From Pardosa pseudoannulata (lineage: Eukaryota; Arthropoda; Arachnida; Araneae; Lycosidae), in NCBI GenBank assembly GCA_032207245.1, contig CM063509.1, forward strand, positions 99,643,965 to 99,707,964: a stretch of 64,000 bases of DNA, read 5' to 3'. The position numbers and the translations under genes are program-made. Below are positions 37,491-49,741 of this stretch, piece by piece. Position 1 is the first letter of the stretch. The number at the start of each line of letters is the position of its first letter. The notes under the pieces are model-generated. The model was not told where the DNA came from. It saw only the letters and a program-made list of their open reading frames with translations, and searched no databases.

Positions 37491-38140
37491 CGACTTAAGC
37501 TTTCTTTTCTTTAGTTTCCTAACTTGTGAAACATCCGAGATATTTACAACGCTCAGATGGTTCCAAGTCCTACATTTTATTTCCATTTTTTTTTTTACTC
37601 TGTGGGAATGTATTTTTTTATTAGATCATAAGATTATGATGAATAATATTTCTCATAAATTTTTTTTATTTTATATTTTCCCATATTTTACTGCTTTTCA
37701 AAGTTTGTTTCAAATTGCTCTTAGTCAAGTGGGACAAATAGTGATTACGTTTTTATTCTATGATAAAAAGACAAAAAAAAAGGAATAAAGATTATGAATT
37801 TTGAGAAAAACTATTTCCAGGTCATGATAGAATACGTCGAACCAAAGCTTTAAAATAGGAATAAAACCTCGAAAAATCGAAGGACAAAACTCCAAATTTG
37901 TCCCTTTTCGAAAAATTATGCAAAGGCTTTGCCCTTTTTCTTCAAATTATGCCCGTGCTTTACATTATGCATTTAGGCTTCAATACAGTTTAATTTGGAA
38001 CTAAGATTAATTTACATGATCTTAAAAAAATATACTGCGGAAGCGATTTGTAATATATTAACCTGCCATTATAACGGTTGGAAAACTGATTCCCAATTCA
38101 GCTTTGGGCTGTCATCTATTGTTTGTTCAATTGAATATAG
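37491..38140. other. Interval with no gene seen
   Basis: AT-rich, no recognised coding or repeat content beyond short poly-A and poly-T runs. Confidence 0.4.
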
Positions 38141-38360
38141 TTAAGCACTTCTGTTTTGAAAGTTTGAAAACATTGTGTGAAATATAAATTGCCCACAAAG
38201 GGTTAAGGTACCCCCGAAATTCGATATTTTATCTGTATTTATCAACTCCAAGTATGCACGTTTTATCCCGTACAGTAAAATTTTTAATTTTCCATAATTG
38301 TAAAGTATTCTATGAGGCAGGTACAATAATGGTTTATTTTACAAAATTAAGCTGAGAATT
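38141..38360 (-). pseudogene. BEL/Pao reverse-transcriptase fragment
   Basis: The minus strand reads YLPHRILYNYGKLKILL, which matches the region just before the first reverse-transcriptase motif of BEL/Pao elements (usual form YLPHRPV..., then K.R.VFDAS). It parallels 59346-59582. The following sequence loses similarity, so the rest of the enzyme is absent. Confidence 0.55.
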
Positions 38361-38364
38361 ATCA

Positions 38365-39410
38365 TGCAACAAAAATTAATCTATGATTAAATTTAAAATT
38401 ATCACATATGTACTTAATCTATTATTTAAGCCAAGTATAAAAGAAAATTATTTACGTACTATCTAAGTTCAGTGCTAAAACGTATGAAAATAATGCAGAC
38501 GATATTTTAATAATTTAAATTAAGAAATGATTAAATGAGAGGAAAGGAAGACGTCAAATTAGATAAATTTAATACCTCCACTATTATATGATAAATTGAT
38601 TTTGTAATTACATATACACCAGTGTTCGTTACAAGGGAAACACAGAATGTAATATAATACCTTAAAGATTACTTTATTCTATACATTTATTTACAAAAAT
38701 ACTTGGTAACGAAAAATCATTTATATTTTCTATTAGACTAATTATCCCACATCATTTATAAGGTTATATTATTAACAGAGGACCAAGTCAAAGGACTGAA
38801 AATATTATTTATAAATTTATTGAAGTGCAAGCATTTTCTCAACATATTGGTGATGTTTTAGTCCCGCACGACGATTTTATCTTCTTTTACTTCTCTCGAT
38901 GATTTCTCTCAGCTCTCAGTTCATTATTTTCCAAAAAAATTATAGGTACAATTTTTTTATTATTTTTTAAATTTTACATAATTTATGATCTCATTAAATT
39001 TTTGTTCAAGCTGACATTACATTTTTAAGCAAGTAAAATTATTTACGTTTCTAAGTTCTGTGCATGATCGTTATGTATTTAAGTATTTTTATTAAACTAC
39101 GTAAAATAATTGGGGTCTTAAATTGTCAAGGAAAATCTATATGATACATGAACTCACCGTTGAATTTCGGTACAGATAAAGAATCGCGTTTAACGGGAAG
39201 ACATAGGGCTGTGATATGAAACATGCTTATACCAATTTATTTTAGAATCGGATAGATAGTTTAGGAGAGGATAAACTTTACTCGCTCGGAATTTTGCAAA
39301 CCCTAACTCATCAAGAATCTAATACGGATGCCTCTCTCCATTCAAGGTCCAACCGCTTCATAAACTTGAGAACAGAAGGACAGATTAGTCTATTATTATA
39401 TAAGGGATTG
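38365..39410. repeat. Interspersed repeat shared with 60140-60620, copy A
   Basis: 'gattaaatttaaaattatca', 'atgaaaataatgcagacgat' and 'aaccctaactcatcaagaat' occur in both. This copy is interrupted by an insertion from 38603 to about 39165 that resembles the solo-LTR family on the minus strand. Confidence 0.75.
38603..39165 (-). mobile_element. Diverged LTR-like insertion
   Basis: Starting at TGTAATTAC, the minus-strand equivalent of the end of the solo LTRs is visible: 'acaccagtgttcgttacaag' and then a region parallel to 'attaatagaggcctaagt'. Similarity fades after about 38800. Right boundary and target duplication were not resolved; it probably belongs to a related, older subfamily. Confidence 0.5.
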
Positions 39411-39567
39411 TTCTCTATACGTTAGCAAATTTAAAATTTTTGTATATCTGTGTATAATCTATACTGAGCGTTATCTATACTGAGGTTTTTGCAATTTTAA
39501 TATTAATAGTTTACACTTTTTATTGAATTTTTATTGCTCTTATGAGTGGTTATTTCTGCTATCTTAA

Positions 39568-40416
39568 CCTATATTGGACCGCTGTCCTATAAACATGACA
39601 GCAAATAAAATTCCATTTAATAATAAAGTTATAAATATTTATTGAGTGGATATTATTTTAACACCTTTAAAATAGACACATTTTAGCATAGTAACAAAAA
39701 AACTGAGAAATTAAATTATATTTTATTGTAAAATTTATTTTCAGCAACCTCTTAAAAATTGTCATTTTTTAATCGTTAATTTTATATTTATTATTATTAT
39801 TATTTACACATTGTGGGGGTTACTTTTAGTTTAAAATCAGAGCTAATAATGTAGCTAAAAGTTTTTGTTGAAAAATATATTTTACATTCGTATTTTGTAA
39901 GTAAAAAAAAGGTGCCCTAAAATTAAGACGACGGTCCAATCCTGATTATTTTTCTATCAATTCGATATTGCATTGATAGCACACATTCTTTTCTTATCTT
40001 TCAGTGAAAACCAGTTCAAACACCTGTTCACACACCTGGACACAACAAGAGGTAAATAGATGTCTATTCTATTCAGGAAACTGGAGATTTTTTGCAAGAT
40101 AAACTTACTCTTACTGCCAGTTCAATAACTGCAAGAGAAAACCTACAACAGTATGCTTAAAATGTAATGTTGGACTTTGTTTTGACTGTTTCCCCAAATT
40201 TCATCTATGAATCAGCCTAATGCAATATAAGTGATATTTGTTAAGTTTTAGTAGTGTAATGAACCGTTGTTCTATTTATAGGACAGACAATTGCATAAAA
40301 AATTTAAAATATTTTTTTTTAATTTTGGTTTTATATACTTAGTTACACCATATTAATGATATGGATTAAGTTTTAATAACTTACAGAAATATTTAGTTGG
40401 TGTGGTACAATATGGG
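39568..40416 (+). mobile_element. piggyBac-like element, internally deleted (849 bp)
   Basis: TTAA at 39564-39567 and 40417-40420. Ends CCTATATTGGACC and complement CCCATATTGTACC form inverted repeats. It contains the last part of a piggyBac transposase on the plus strand and no catalytic core. Confidence 0.85.
40072..40210 (+). pseudogene. piggyBac transposase cysteine-rich C-terminus
   Basis: The final codons read CKRKPTTVCLKCNVGLCFDC followed by FPKFHL and a stop at 40208-40210. The pattern C..C...C..C....C..C..FH is the zinc-binding cross-brace domain that ends piggyBac-family transposases and binds the terminal repeats. The upstream reading is interrupted, and the start of the surviving stretch is uncertain. 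Confidence 0.65.
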
Positions 40417-40634
40417 TTAAATGGCATGTTTGCCCTGTTAGATCCAAAGAATATTCCCCCCCCCCAAAAAAAAACAAGGGAGTCATCTAAAACTGTATTA
40501 TCACCTAAATTAAATAAATTACCACCTAATAATTACCACATTAATTTAACAGTTAATTTAATAATTCCACATACCTATTAAATCCATTATTTAAGATAAA
40601 GTGTAATATTTGCGATATAAGAAATTTTCTTCAG

Positions 40635-41551
40635 GATGAAGAACATACAGGAATGCCACCGTCTGCAGTAAATCTTGATAATGTGACTACCATACGAAAA
40701 ATGTTAATGGATGATAATCGCTGTACCTATCAAATTATACAGGAGGAACTTTATATTGGATCTGCAGCCATACACAAAATTATTATTGAAGAATTACATA
40801 TAAAAAAGTAGTTTGCCGTTGGGTTCCCCATAATCTAACTGAGCACCAAAACGAGGAGCATTTCAGAATCAGTTGAAACTCTTTAATTGATAAATGATGG
40901 TGTCCACCGCATCATTTCTAAAATTGTAATGGGTAATGAAACTTGCATACCGTTTTTGACTTTCCAACCTGTCAAGAAAGCAAAAATATGGGTCTTTGAA
41001 GATGATCCCACTCTGACAATGGTGAAAAGACAACGCGCATTGATAAAAGTGATGTATGCCGTTTTCTTCAGAAGTACGAGATTGGTCATCAAGCTGGAAG
41101 GCCAGAAGACAGTAACAGCAAACTAGTATACCACTAAATGTCTTCCACAAATTCTACAAAAAGTGAATGTTAGGGAACTAATACTTCACGATGACAATGC
41201 ATCTTCCCATACAGACGGATTGACAGTTGAGTTTTTTAAACAAAAACATATTAAAGTGATAAAACATTCACCGTATTCACCTGATCTAGCTATGTGTGAC
41301 TTTTGGTTATTCTTTAATCTAAAAAAGAAATTACGTGGACGTCGTTTTCATTCAGAAGAAGAGATTGATGTGGCTATAAATGCATTTTTCATCTATTCCA
41401 AGAAATGAATGGCTTGAGGCATTTAATCTGTGAAAAATTCGTCTACAAAAGTGCATTGATGCTGGAGGAGACTATTTTGAACACACTTAAAATTTTGTAA
41501 GTATAACTTTAAAAACCTAGTTATATTTCAAAAATTTCAGAATGACCCTCG
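40635..41551 (+). pseudogene. mariner transposase fossil
   Basis: Opens with DEEHTGMPPSA, then a helix-turn-helix-like region TYQIIQEELYIGSAAIHKII, a stop, and the WVPHNLTEHQ-type motif in another frame. After several frameshifts, 41163-41408 reads ELILHDDNASSHTDG and HSPYSPDLAMCDFWLF. These are the second and third catalytic blocks of mariner (DD34D); both aspartates are kept. A terminus-like 'tcagaatgaccctcg' followed by TA lies at the right end. The left terminus was not found. Inactive. Confidence 0.8.
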
Positions 41552-43625
41552 TATGTGAATAGGATAATTAGCTAAACGGTAAATACACAACTAGATAAAC
41601 AACTAGATATATATATATACATGTGCGTGTTCCAGATCCCGTAAAATTACTCTTTGCCGATTACATAAGACTATAACCCATATTTTTAATTACCAGAGCT
41701 TACTTGGCAGTGGAATTTTTTTACGGAGTTATGTTGTGAAAGTCATTCTCTTAGAAACTCTAAGACCAAGAAAATATTCAATCAAAATCCTTTATATTTT
41801 CTCTTAAACTCACAGAATCGATGAACTTTTATTACATAGTCTACAGGCAACATTGCATCTGTTGGTTTATAAAAATACAGTGGTTGAGGAGGGGGTAACA
41901 CTGTGGATGATTTCTGATAATAGATAAAGTTAGCGGATATTTTGTGACCGTTAAACAATCGTGTACTCAAAAGTGCATACAATGGCATAAAGATTGCAAA
42001 AATTCTCAGTAATTGGTGTTGTTTCAGTGTGACAGTTGGTTTTGAAAAGTTTACGTGATTATAAATTTAGTTAACATAAATGAAATTTCATATCTACTTA
42101 TATTTCTATGTCAATGGTAAAAAAAAACATTAAAAAAGTTAAGTAATTAATTCACAAAGAAAGCGTATTAGAATGCTGTTTGTCAATTGAAAATTTATGA
42201 TTGTTTTATTTCGGTAAAAATTGTTTAGCAATAGATTTTTAAGACATATATTAGGTAATGGTATTATAAATGTTCCTATTAAGAATACAGTTGACAGCTT
42301 ACAATTTTGAAGATTCGAGAGTTTAAGTCCTTTGTCCACATTTATCATTCACCTGTAACTGCTGTCTAACAGATATGGAAATGTGGCTTCGTGTTGCAAT
42401 GATAGCAAACTTATAATTGAACAGAAATAACGGCTAAAAACAATACGCCCTGCTTACCCTCTTCAGGTTTTATTTTTAAACTTTAAAATAATTTTATAAG
42501 ACAGTCAGCCAATTTACCCTTTTATTTCAACAAACAGAAATAACAAATTTTAACTCACATAGTTCTCTTTTCATGTTATTGAAAACCCAAATTTAGAATT
42601 ATTTTAATCGATGCTAAGTAATAAATATTTTTTTATAATTTAAAATATAATTAGAAAAGTAATAAAAAATAACTGTATGTGTGTATGTATGTGTGTGTAT
42701 ATGTATATGTATATGTGTATGTATATATATGTATATATGTATATACACATAATATCTTACCATAATCATAAATATGCTGTACACTGCTGTTCATAACATT
42801 GTCCCTCGACTACAGTATATTGGTGATCATTTGTTCTAAAGAACATGGTCTCTACTTTGTCATAATTTGTTAGGCTAATATTGTTTTTCTTATCACGTGA
42901 AGCACCAACTATAGGCCATTTGTTTTAACCTTTTTTGTGGTTATGATAAAACCCCATGTCATTTCAAGCATGTGTATCAATTTTTTACTCTGTACCCTAC
43001 ATTATACCATGAATTATTACTTTTTCAAATGTATACTCATTTTCTGATCACCCGGTATATATATCTACACACACATATCTCTCTATATATAATACGTATG
43101 TGTGTGTGCATGTGTTATCTGAGGAATATTGAATGATTGAAACTATTTGTAAACATTAAGGAATATCTTTTATAATTGGTGAATCTCAAAGCTTATTCCC
43201 AGTTCACTGTAAACAAAAACAAAACCTGAAATTTGAAGATAAAGCCTGAGATATCGAAACCAAGTAAGCTAAATGAGTCAACGATATGACTAAGTGAAAT
43301 TTCACGGAAAGCAATCTTAAATAAACAGGAAACGACATACCAAGCTGATATGTTGTTTCAAGCGATTAGAGCAAGCAAACGCTCAGGTCTGTTTAGGGGT
43401 GATAACCTCTGACATTTTTTTTACTAATGTAACATTATTTATTTGCATTTTATAGTGGAATATATACGTTGAAATCATTCCAAAAGAATTGGCCACTTCT
43501 CAGTTTATATTTTTAAAATTTATATACCATATTATTTTTCAAAAGTAATACACAAATGCAAAAATATTTTCTTGCATCCGATGATAAATGCATTTTTGAA
43601 GATTTAAAAGCATGACAAAAAATCT
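41552..43625. other. Interval with no gene seen
   Basis: AT-rich, with TG/TA microsatellite at about 42675-42765 and shorter ones near 41600 and 43065. Open frames at 41782-41988 and 42139-42348 have no recognisable family. Confidence 0.4.
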
Positions 43626-43629
43626 TTAA

Positions 43630-44372
43630 CCCCTTGACGCATTTTTTTTAATGCAGACGAAAAAAATCAATTTTTTTAATGTAAAAAACACAATTTAGAA
43701 CGTTGTTTTGCCAAGAAAATTACAAAAATTAAAAAATAATGAAAATTTTTATTGCAATTTTGGATTTTGATAACATTATAGAAAATAGATGAATATAGCT
43801 TACAATCCTATGTAAATTATAAATATCAATAAAACGATTGTTTTTTTTTTCAGATTGTTATTTTTAATTCTCGATTGCATTCGAATGTGAAAAATTATAG
43901 CAACATAAAGTACAACACCGCTCGAATTATATCGAGTGGGCACAGTTTGTGTTGGAAAGGCTTATCGATAAAAATGTCGATACAATTGTCATTTCGGTCG
44001 TAACCACATTTCCTCCTATGCAAATATGTTGTGTCAGCCGTGGTATAAATTGACTTTCCCAGTTAGCTCCTGCCCCTTGTCTGTAACTCTGATTATTTGG
44101 TACTGCTAAAAGTGTTGGTAAGTCAGTCGTAAGGAAATACGACATAGTATGTTGCTTTAGTTTGATTTTTATACCTTTTTTATATTTTTTATTGTCCGAG
44201 CTGAACGAATAAACGTTTAATCCATGAAATGAACTGTGTTTTGGACTCTCTACGTATATCCACACCACATGCATAACATGACGCTAGGCACTCTGCAAAT
44301 AAGTTGAAATTTACCCCAACAGTTTGGCCAGTTTAGCACGCTCGAGTTCACTCGAGTATGCACGTTAAGGGG
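43630..44372. mobile_element. TTAA-type element (743 bp)
   Basis: TTAA at 43626-43629. The right copy is mutated to TTGA at 44373-44376. Ends CCCCTTGACGCA and complement CCCCTTAACGTGCAT. Subterminal 'ctcgagttcactcgag' near the right end. A 115-codon minus-strand frame at 43927-44274 is open but not recognised; I found no piggyBac motif in it. Confidence 0.7.
43927..44274 (-). CDS. Unrecognised open frame inside a TTAA element
   Basis: 115 codons starting MHVVWIYVESPKHSS. It has a lysine-rich middle (NKKYKKGIKIKLKQ, residues ~28-41) and no signal peptide or clear motif. It is the longest frame in this region and lies wholly within the TTAA element. It might be an eroded transposase segment or chance. 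No function is proposed. Confidence 0.2.
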   Translation of the reverse strand: MHVVWIYVESPKHSSFHGLNVYSFSSDNKKYKKGIKIKLKQHTMSYFLTTDLPTLLAVPNNQSYRQGAGANWESQFIPRLTQHICIGGNVVTTEMTIVSTFLSISLSNTNCAHSI

Positions 44373-44675
44373 TTGAACAGCATTTTAGTAGGACAGAAGC
44401 GATGAAAAGTCGATATTTCTGCTCTACTTTTGGTTCTAAAGTAGTCGGATTTTTTAATGATTGCGTTATTTGAAATCCACTATTCAAACTTTAATAACTA
44501 CTTTTCAAAGATGCAAAATTTTTTTTAGAACTTTAGTATGATTAATGCAACATTAAAACTTTCTCAATAAAATTCTTCACATCCGCTAAAGAAACTTTTT
44601 TCACGTTTCTTAATCCAATAATATTCATCAGTATTTCAATTAGTTTAACTGATTTCACATTCCTTTATTTAAGTT

Positions 44676-44783
44676 AAATTATAGCAACATAAAGTACAAA
44701 GCCTCTTCAATTATCTCGAGTGTACACAATTTAGCCAGTTTAGTGCGCTCGAGTTTACTCGAGCTTGCAAGTTAAGGTGTTAA
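44676..44783. mobile_element. Short deletion derivative of the same TTAA family
   Basis: Joins sequence equivalent to 43898-43940 ('tagcaacataaagtacaa') directly to sequence equivalent to 44330-44372 ('ccagtttagtgcgctcgag'). It ends AAGGTG before TTAA. Only the right end is clear. Confidence 0.6.
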
Positions 44784-45028
44784 TTAAGTGATTATCTACA
44801 ATTGATCGCAGCTGTAACAAACAGTCTGTAAAAGTAAATTCATACTCTGTGCTTTTTCTGTTTAATTTGATATTTTAAAAGTTAAAAACACGTTAAAAGA
44901 CTAAGATGATACTCAATAAAGTAATAAACTGAAAATATGATATTTTTAAGTTCTCAAAAATTTAAAATTTCGTGCAGTGTAAAAGATTTACTTTGACCTT
45001 GATATTTCTATATCCATCTAATTATATG
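44784..45028. other. Short interval, nothing recognised
   Basis: AT-rich spacer between two transposon remnants. Confidence 0.35.
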
Positions 45029-45583
45029 GTTTTTCAAAAATGACCGGTATATTTGAAAAATCGATAAAAACTAAACAGACAGTGAGAGAAATACACAGTT
45101 TATTGCAATATGCTCGGGACAATATTAAATTTTTAGGCAGAAAAACTTTCAAAATTAGTTACAATGTTCCACAACAGATGACGCTACAGTCTGGTAAAAT
45201 TTAAACTACGATATTTTCCAGCTATCCACTATGCGCAGCAATAATATGGCGTATTCGCAGAACGAAATTATCAGAAACCCGTGTAAACGTCTCAGGTGGA
45301 TGGCTTCACATGCAGAACAGATGTACAGTTCCAGTTATTCAATTGTTTCTTGATAGTGGCGGTACACGTGGTCTTTTAAGAGTGTCCACAGACAAATATC
45401 GTAGTTTATATATTTCCAGACTGCAGCGCCATCTGTTGTGGAATATTATAACTAATTTTAAAGTTTGTCTGCCTGAAAATTTCCTATTGTCCCATGATAT
45501 TGCAATAGACTGTGAATTTCTACCATTGTCCGTTTAGTTTTTAATTGACTTTTAAAATATATAGGTCATTTTTGAAACACCCT
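45029..45583. mobile_element. Foldback DNA element with about 185-bp inverted arms
   Basis: Left arm 45029-45216 and right arm 45394-45583 are inverted copies of each other with moderate divergence. Paired landmarks are 'tttttcaaaaatgacc' against 'ggtcatttttgaaa', and 'ccacaacagatgacgctaca' against 'tgcagcgccatctgttgtgg'. The outer end ACAGGGTGTTTC (complement of the right end) is a common arthropod DNA-transposon terminus. The ~180-bp centre is non-coding. Confidence 0.8.
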
Positions 45584-45727
45584 GTATGTGACACATCATT
45601 TAAATAATTTTTAAAATTAAATCTGATGTCGAATTCTCCCTGTGAAATGTAGGCAAGCTAAAAGTAAGCTCTAGATTCATAGAGAGTGCAATATAACACT
45701 CACTCAGAACCATTTACAACTTATGAA

Positions 45728-46690
45728 AAGGGTTACAGGATACGGGATGCATTGAGTGAGAGCCTGAGTAAGGTCATTTAAGAGCCACAATGGCCAAAGA
45801 AGATAGCCATTTACCCAAAATAAAGAGGTGTAACAGGGGTATAACAGTTTCTCAGCTCTCTCGTGACTTGTATGCGGCCACAGAAACCCAAATTTCAAGA
45901 ATGACTGTTCCCAAAAGACTCCGTGAGAAGGTTTATTGCAAAAAAGACTCTATTTGCGTACCACTTACTTTTACAAGGAGTGCCCCTAAAACACGGTGCA
46001 GAGAGCATATGTATTGGGGTAATAATCAATGGGTGACCGTTTTTCTCACTGATGATTTCCGGTATAGCCTAACCATCTAATCCAGCCGTACTTTTATAAC
46101 GAGAGACCCAAGGACCCTCTACTGTCCCTCTGTTTTTGAAATTGACCATTATGGAGGCAGAAGTTTAATGGTCAGGTCAGGCATCATGTTGGATAGCCGC
46201 ACACCCGCGTCTTTGAAAGAGACACTGTGACTGCTGTAAGGGATAGTGATGAGGTCTTGGACCCTGTGTATGTCTCTTGAGGGATGGAATTGGCCCTGAG
46301 TTTATTTTAATGGCTTATAATACAGAAACAGGAAAACCACTTACATTTCTTGTGTTCGATGAATCTGTATGAACTAAGGATATCCACAGAATGGATTAAC
46401 CAAGCAGATCTCCAGTCCTCAACCTCAACACTATACAGCATGTCATGGACGCTCTATGGAGGAGGCAACTGCAACTCGGAACACCCCTCCGAGAACCATC
46501 TAAGGCCTTAAAACTGTTGCTAAATTAAATACCACAGGAATGCAAAAACTGTCTTATTGCAAGTATGAAATCACTCTCCGAAGCCTCTATATCTGTAAAA
46601 GAGGGCTTAATTTCTATTAACCTATTTTTTGTTCCATTCTGCAACCTCTGATTCACGCCCTCCGACTCCAACGAATTTTAAGCATGATTA
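45728..46690 (+). pseudogene. Tc1-like transposase fossil
   Basis: 45790-46080 reads RGITVSQLSRDL (helix-turn-helix), then QWVTVFLTDDFRYSL. The latter corresponds to the 'W..VLFTDESRF' block with the first catalytic Asp kept. Later, in shifted frames, come HYGGRSLMVRSGI (usual GGGSVMVWGGI) and a region matching the 'EHVWDALGRR' end, visible as CHGRSMEEATATRNTPPR. Many stops and frameshifts; no termini identified. Old and inactive. Confidence 0.75.
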
Positions 46691-47621
46691 TGAGTGTGTA
46701 ATATAACTGTTGAATAGTTATTTGGTTTTATATTGTTTCAATGTATGTACACTTCAAATTTCATTAAAATTTTTCCAGAATTTTTAGAAATAATGGACCA
46801 ATTTCCAGAGATCTAGACACTAGAATGATGTTTCTTCTTAGTCAACCAGGGCCAACAGTAGATTAATAGAAATACAATTATTTCATTGCTAGTCACAGAT
46901 TGCCTTTATTCGGTAATGGTAAAATGAATTTATTGGGTGGATGCGTTAATTTTTTTGTGCTACACGAGAACTAATGAGACCAGAAGGTTTGTAGCAGTTT
47001 TCTAACGACGACAAGACCTCATACCACATGACTCCATTTCCAGAAGACAGAAATTTACCTACTAGGCCACTGTCTGGCAAAGGATGACGAAACATCATGG
47101 AATAAATTACAGTCGTTACTATTAATCGTCAGTTCTGAAAGCGAACTTAATCAATAAATATAATGTTAAACTAAACAACTTGTTTGTCCCAAACCTTCTT
47201 AAAATGTACAGTTTCGATTTTTTTGTATCAACTTTTGTAATTAATGTATTTAGCGAATATTATTTAGTTTATTACAATATGAGCCATAACACACAAGGCT
47301 AAAATGACTGTAGTGAGTGAAAATATTCTCGTTAATAGGACTGAATTCTAAAGTAATGCAAATGGACCATATTCTAAAAGTCATATTCATATTATACCCA
47401 ATATTTGCTTATATTGCTGAGCTTTTTTATAATTAATATACGTTACATTTAATATTACCTTTACTAAACTCTATAAAGATAACAGTTACATGAAATATCA
47501 TCAGAATACATTACAACGCTGTTATTAATTATAAGGTTGATTTCCTTTTAAATAACATTGTAAGATATTCAGAAAACTGTAAATTGCATTATATGTTACT
47601 AAATTCAAAATTTTTTTAATA
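46691..47621. other. Interval with no gene seen
   Basis: AT-rich sequence without recognisable coding or repeat content. Confidence 0.4.
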
Positions 47622-47927
47622 GGGTGTTACCATATTACAGTCAAAAGATGTCAAAGGGGAAATTCGAGTCATAGGGGCTTACTCTGAACGTTGCGAGTTG
47701 GTTAGCAAGTTTATTGGGATTTCACTGACGTCAACTTCGCAGAATGTCCGCAAGCTGACGTCAAAGTGACGTTCGAACCGACTCACAACGTCCAGAGTAA
47801 GCCCCATAATGGCGTTAGGTCGCTATTATGACGTGGAAAGAGAGGAATTTATGGTACCAAATTAAAATCTCTGACGTCATACTCCGAAGAAACCTGTGAC
47901 ATAAATGACTGTAATATGGTAACATCC
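47622..47927. mobile_element. MITE with nested inner inverted repeat (306 bp)
   Basis: Outer inverted ends share GTTACCATATTACAGTCA. Inside, 47676-47811 has its own inverted ends (GGGGCTTACTCTG and CAGAGTAAGCCCC) flanked by ATA on both sides. That suggests a second, smaller MITE inserted into the first. Non-coding. Confidence 0.75.
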
Positions 47928-47989
47928 AAATTGTTGAGAAATGTGTGTTTATAGATTAATTGATATAAACAAACCGTAGCTATCTAAGA

Positions 47990-48111
47990 ACTGGTCTCAT
48001 CACAGTCGTTTAGCCACGACGCCGATGATGCCAACCAATGGTTGGACGCAATTTTTCCGTTTAAACAGAGATTAATCACGATTAGCATTAAACGATTTTC
48101 ACGAGACCGCC
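47990..48111. mobile_element. Short MITE, uninterrupted copy
   Basis: Inverted ends 'ctggtctcatcacagtcgtt' and 'aacgattttcacgagacc'. It contains 'tccgtttaaacagagattaa' at 48056-48075, which is the empty form of the site occupied at 50991-51239. Confidence 0.75.
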
Positions 48112-48279
48112 TCTAAACCTAACCATAGATATAAGGCATTTACACAAAACGTTGCTTTTATCGCTTCTAAACTTTTCCATATTTATCTTATTTCTATCTA
48201 ACCATAGTTATATGTAAATCAGATTTTTGAGGTATTTCACAGATGTTAAATTATTGTGTTAATTATTGTTTAATTAGAT

Positions 48280-48365
48280 GTTTTAATTATTTTACATACA
48301 CAGCGTAGCTATATAAACATACAAATGTATAGGATGTTTCAAACAGCTTAAGTCTTACATAATTG
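48280..48365. repeat. Interspersed repeat, copy 1
   Basis: Matches 49665-49735 ('ctatataaacatacaaatg', 'tttcaaacagcttaagtctt' or close variants). Class unknown. Confidence 0.6.
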
Positions 48366-49664
48366 TTGTTTTATCAGCACTTCCTTTGTATTGCTGATAT
48401 CTCTAACTTTTCAAACAACGATTATAATATGTCATAAAGATAGGTTGCATCTCCGTTTAGTGTGAATGTTAAATTTCTGTGTGGTAATCACCATATTCTA
48501 GTGCTTTTTCCCGAAATTTGTTTCATTTCTTTTGTCAATTTTAGTTTCAAGTACATATAAGTAAATAATATTGATAATTCATGCCAATCTAGAATCATTA
48601 GGGGTTAGTTACTTATCAATTATTTAACTTAAGAACGTTACACCATGCATAGCATCAAAGCCTGTTAGAAATTTAAATGATTGTTTAAAAACCGACTGCA
48701 TATATGTTGCCCTTTACTCTAAAACTGTTTTAAGTAACTTTAGAAGTAACTTTAAGTAACTTTACTTTTTTTACATAACTTTTAAGCAACTTTAAATGGA
48801 AGATTTTTTATCTTCCACCTTATCGTACTTCACATAATAGTTTATCTTAAATACATGAAATTTTTAAACTTTTTCTCTATTCTTATTTAATTAGCTTTAC
48901 TGAATTTACTTTCTGTCTAAACTTTTCGGATAAATCGAAAAGTCAAAGCTTGTTTGAAAAATTTAAAACTTTTTCTTATACAGCGCATGCAGGCTAGCTA
49001 CAACATAAAGTGAGTCCCGTTAATATTTTTTTGCTTTTTTTGAGAAAACAATTATTAAGTATAATTTTCTACCTGATTAAAATTTTGAAAAATATCTGAA
49101 ATCTTACACCAGGAGTTTGAGTTTCCAAAAAAGCTAATATATATTTAAAAATTCCATTTCAAATACTACAAACAACAACGAAAAAAGTACGTAACAGAGT
49201 TTAGTTGCAAGTCTAATAATGTATTTACTGTGCAAATTGGAAACCAATATGTGCAATAGTTTTTTATAATTTATTTAGAGTACACGCAAGGTGAAGAAAC
49301 ACAATTTTAAATGCATTTAAAGTTAGAAGCTTTTCATATTTTCATTAAAATTTTCCTTAAAAGCTATCATATTAAATACAAAGCTTGTATAGTTTTACAG
49401 ATTATAAGTCGATTATTTCAGTGGGATTTGTTTTAATCGGTTCAAAAATATCCAGATATTTTAAAAAATGTAAAAAACAAAAATTGAATTTATGAAGGTT
49501 TAAAGATTATATGTATTGTTAAAATTATTAAACGCTCTAAAGAAATCGGAGTGTAAAGTAGCAACAATTTTGCAATAATTTAACTGTATCTCAGTTTAGA
49601 ACTATGAATGAAAATATTTGAGTGAATTCAGAGCTATATGACAGTCGATATCTCGTTATAATTA
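48366..49664. other. Interval with no gene seen
   Basis: AT-rich; a short 8-bp-arm hairpin at about 48924-48946. Nothing coding recognised. Confidence 0.4.
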
Positions 49665-49735
49665 TTTTACATTCATAAAGTAACTATATAAACATACATA
49701 TGAGTACGGTATTTCAAACAGTATAAGTCTTACAT
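49665..49735. repeat. Interspersed repeat, copy 2
   Basis: Second copy of 48280-48365, ending at the SINE that follows. Confidence 0.6.
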
Positions 49736-49741
49736 ACGGGA

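Noticed and set aside
40869..41150. Minus-strand frames opposite the mariner fossil
   Set aside because: Antisense shadows of the degenerate transposase.
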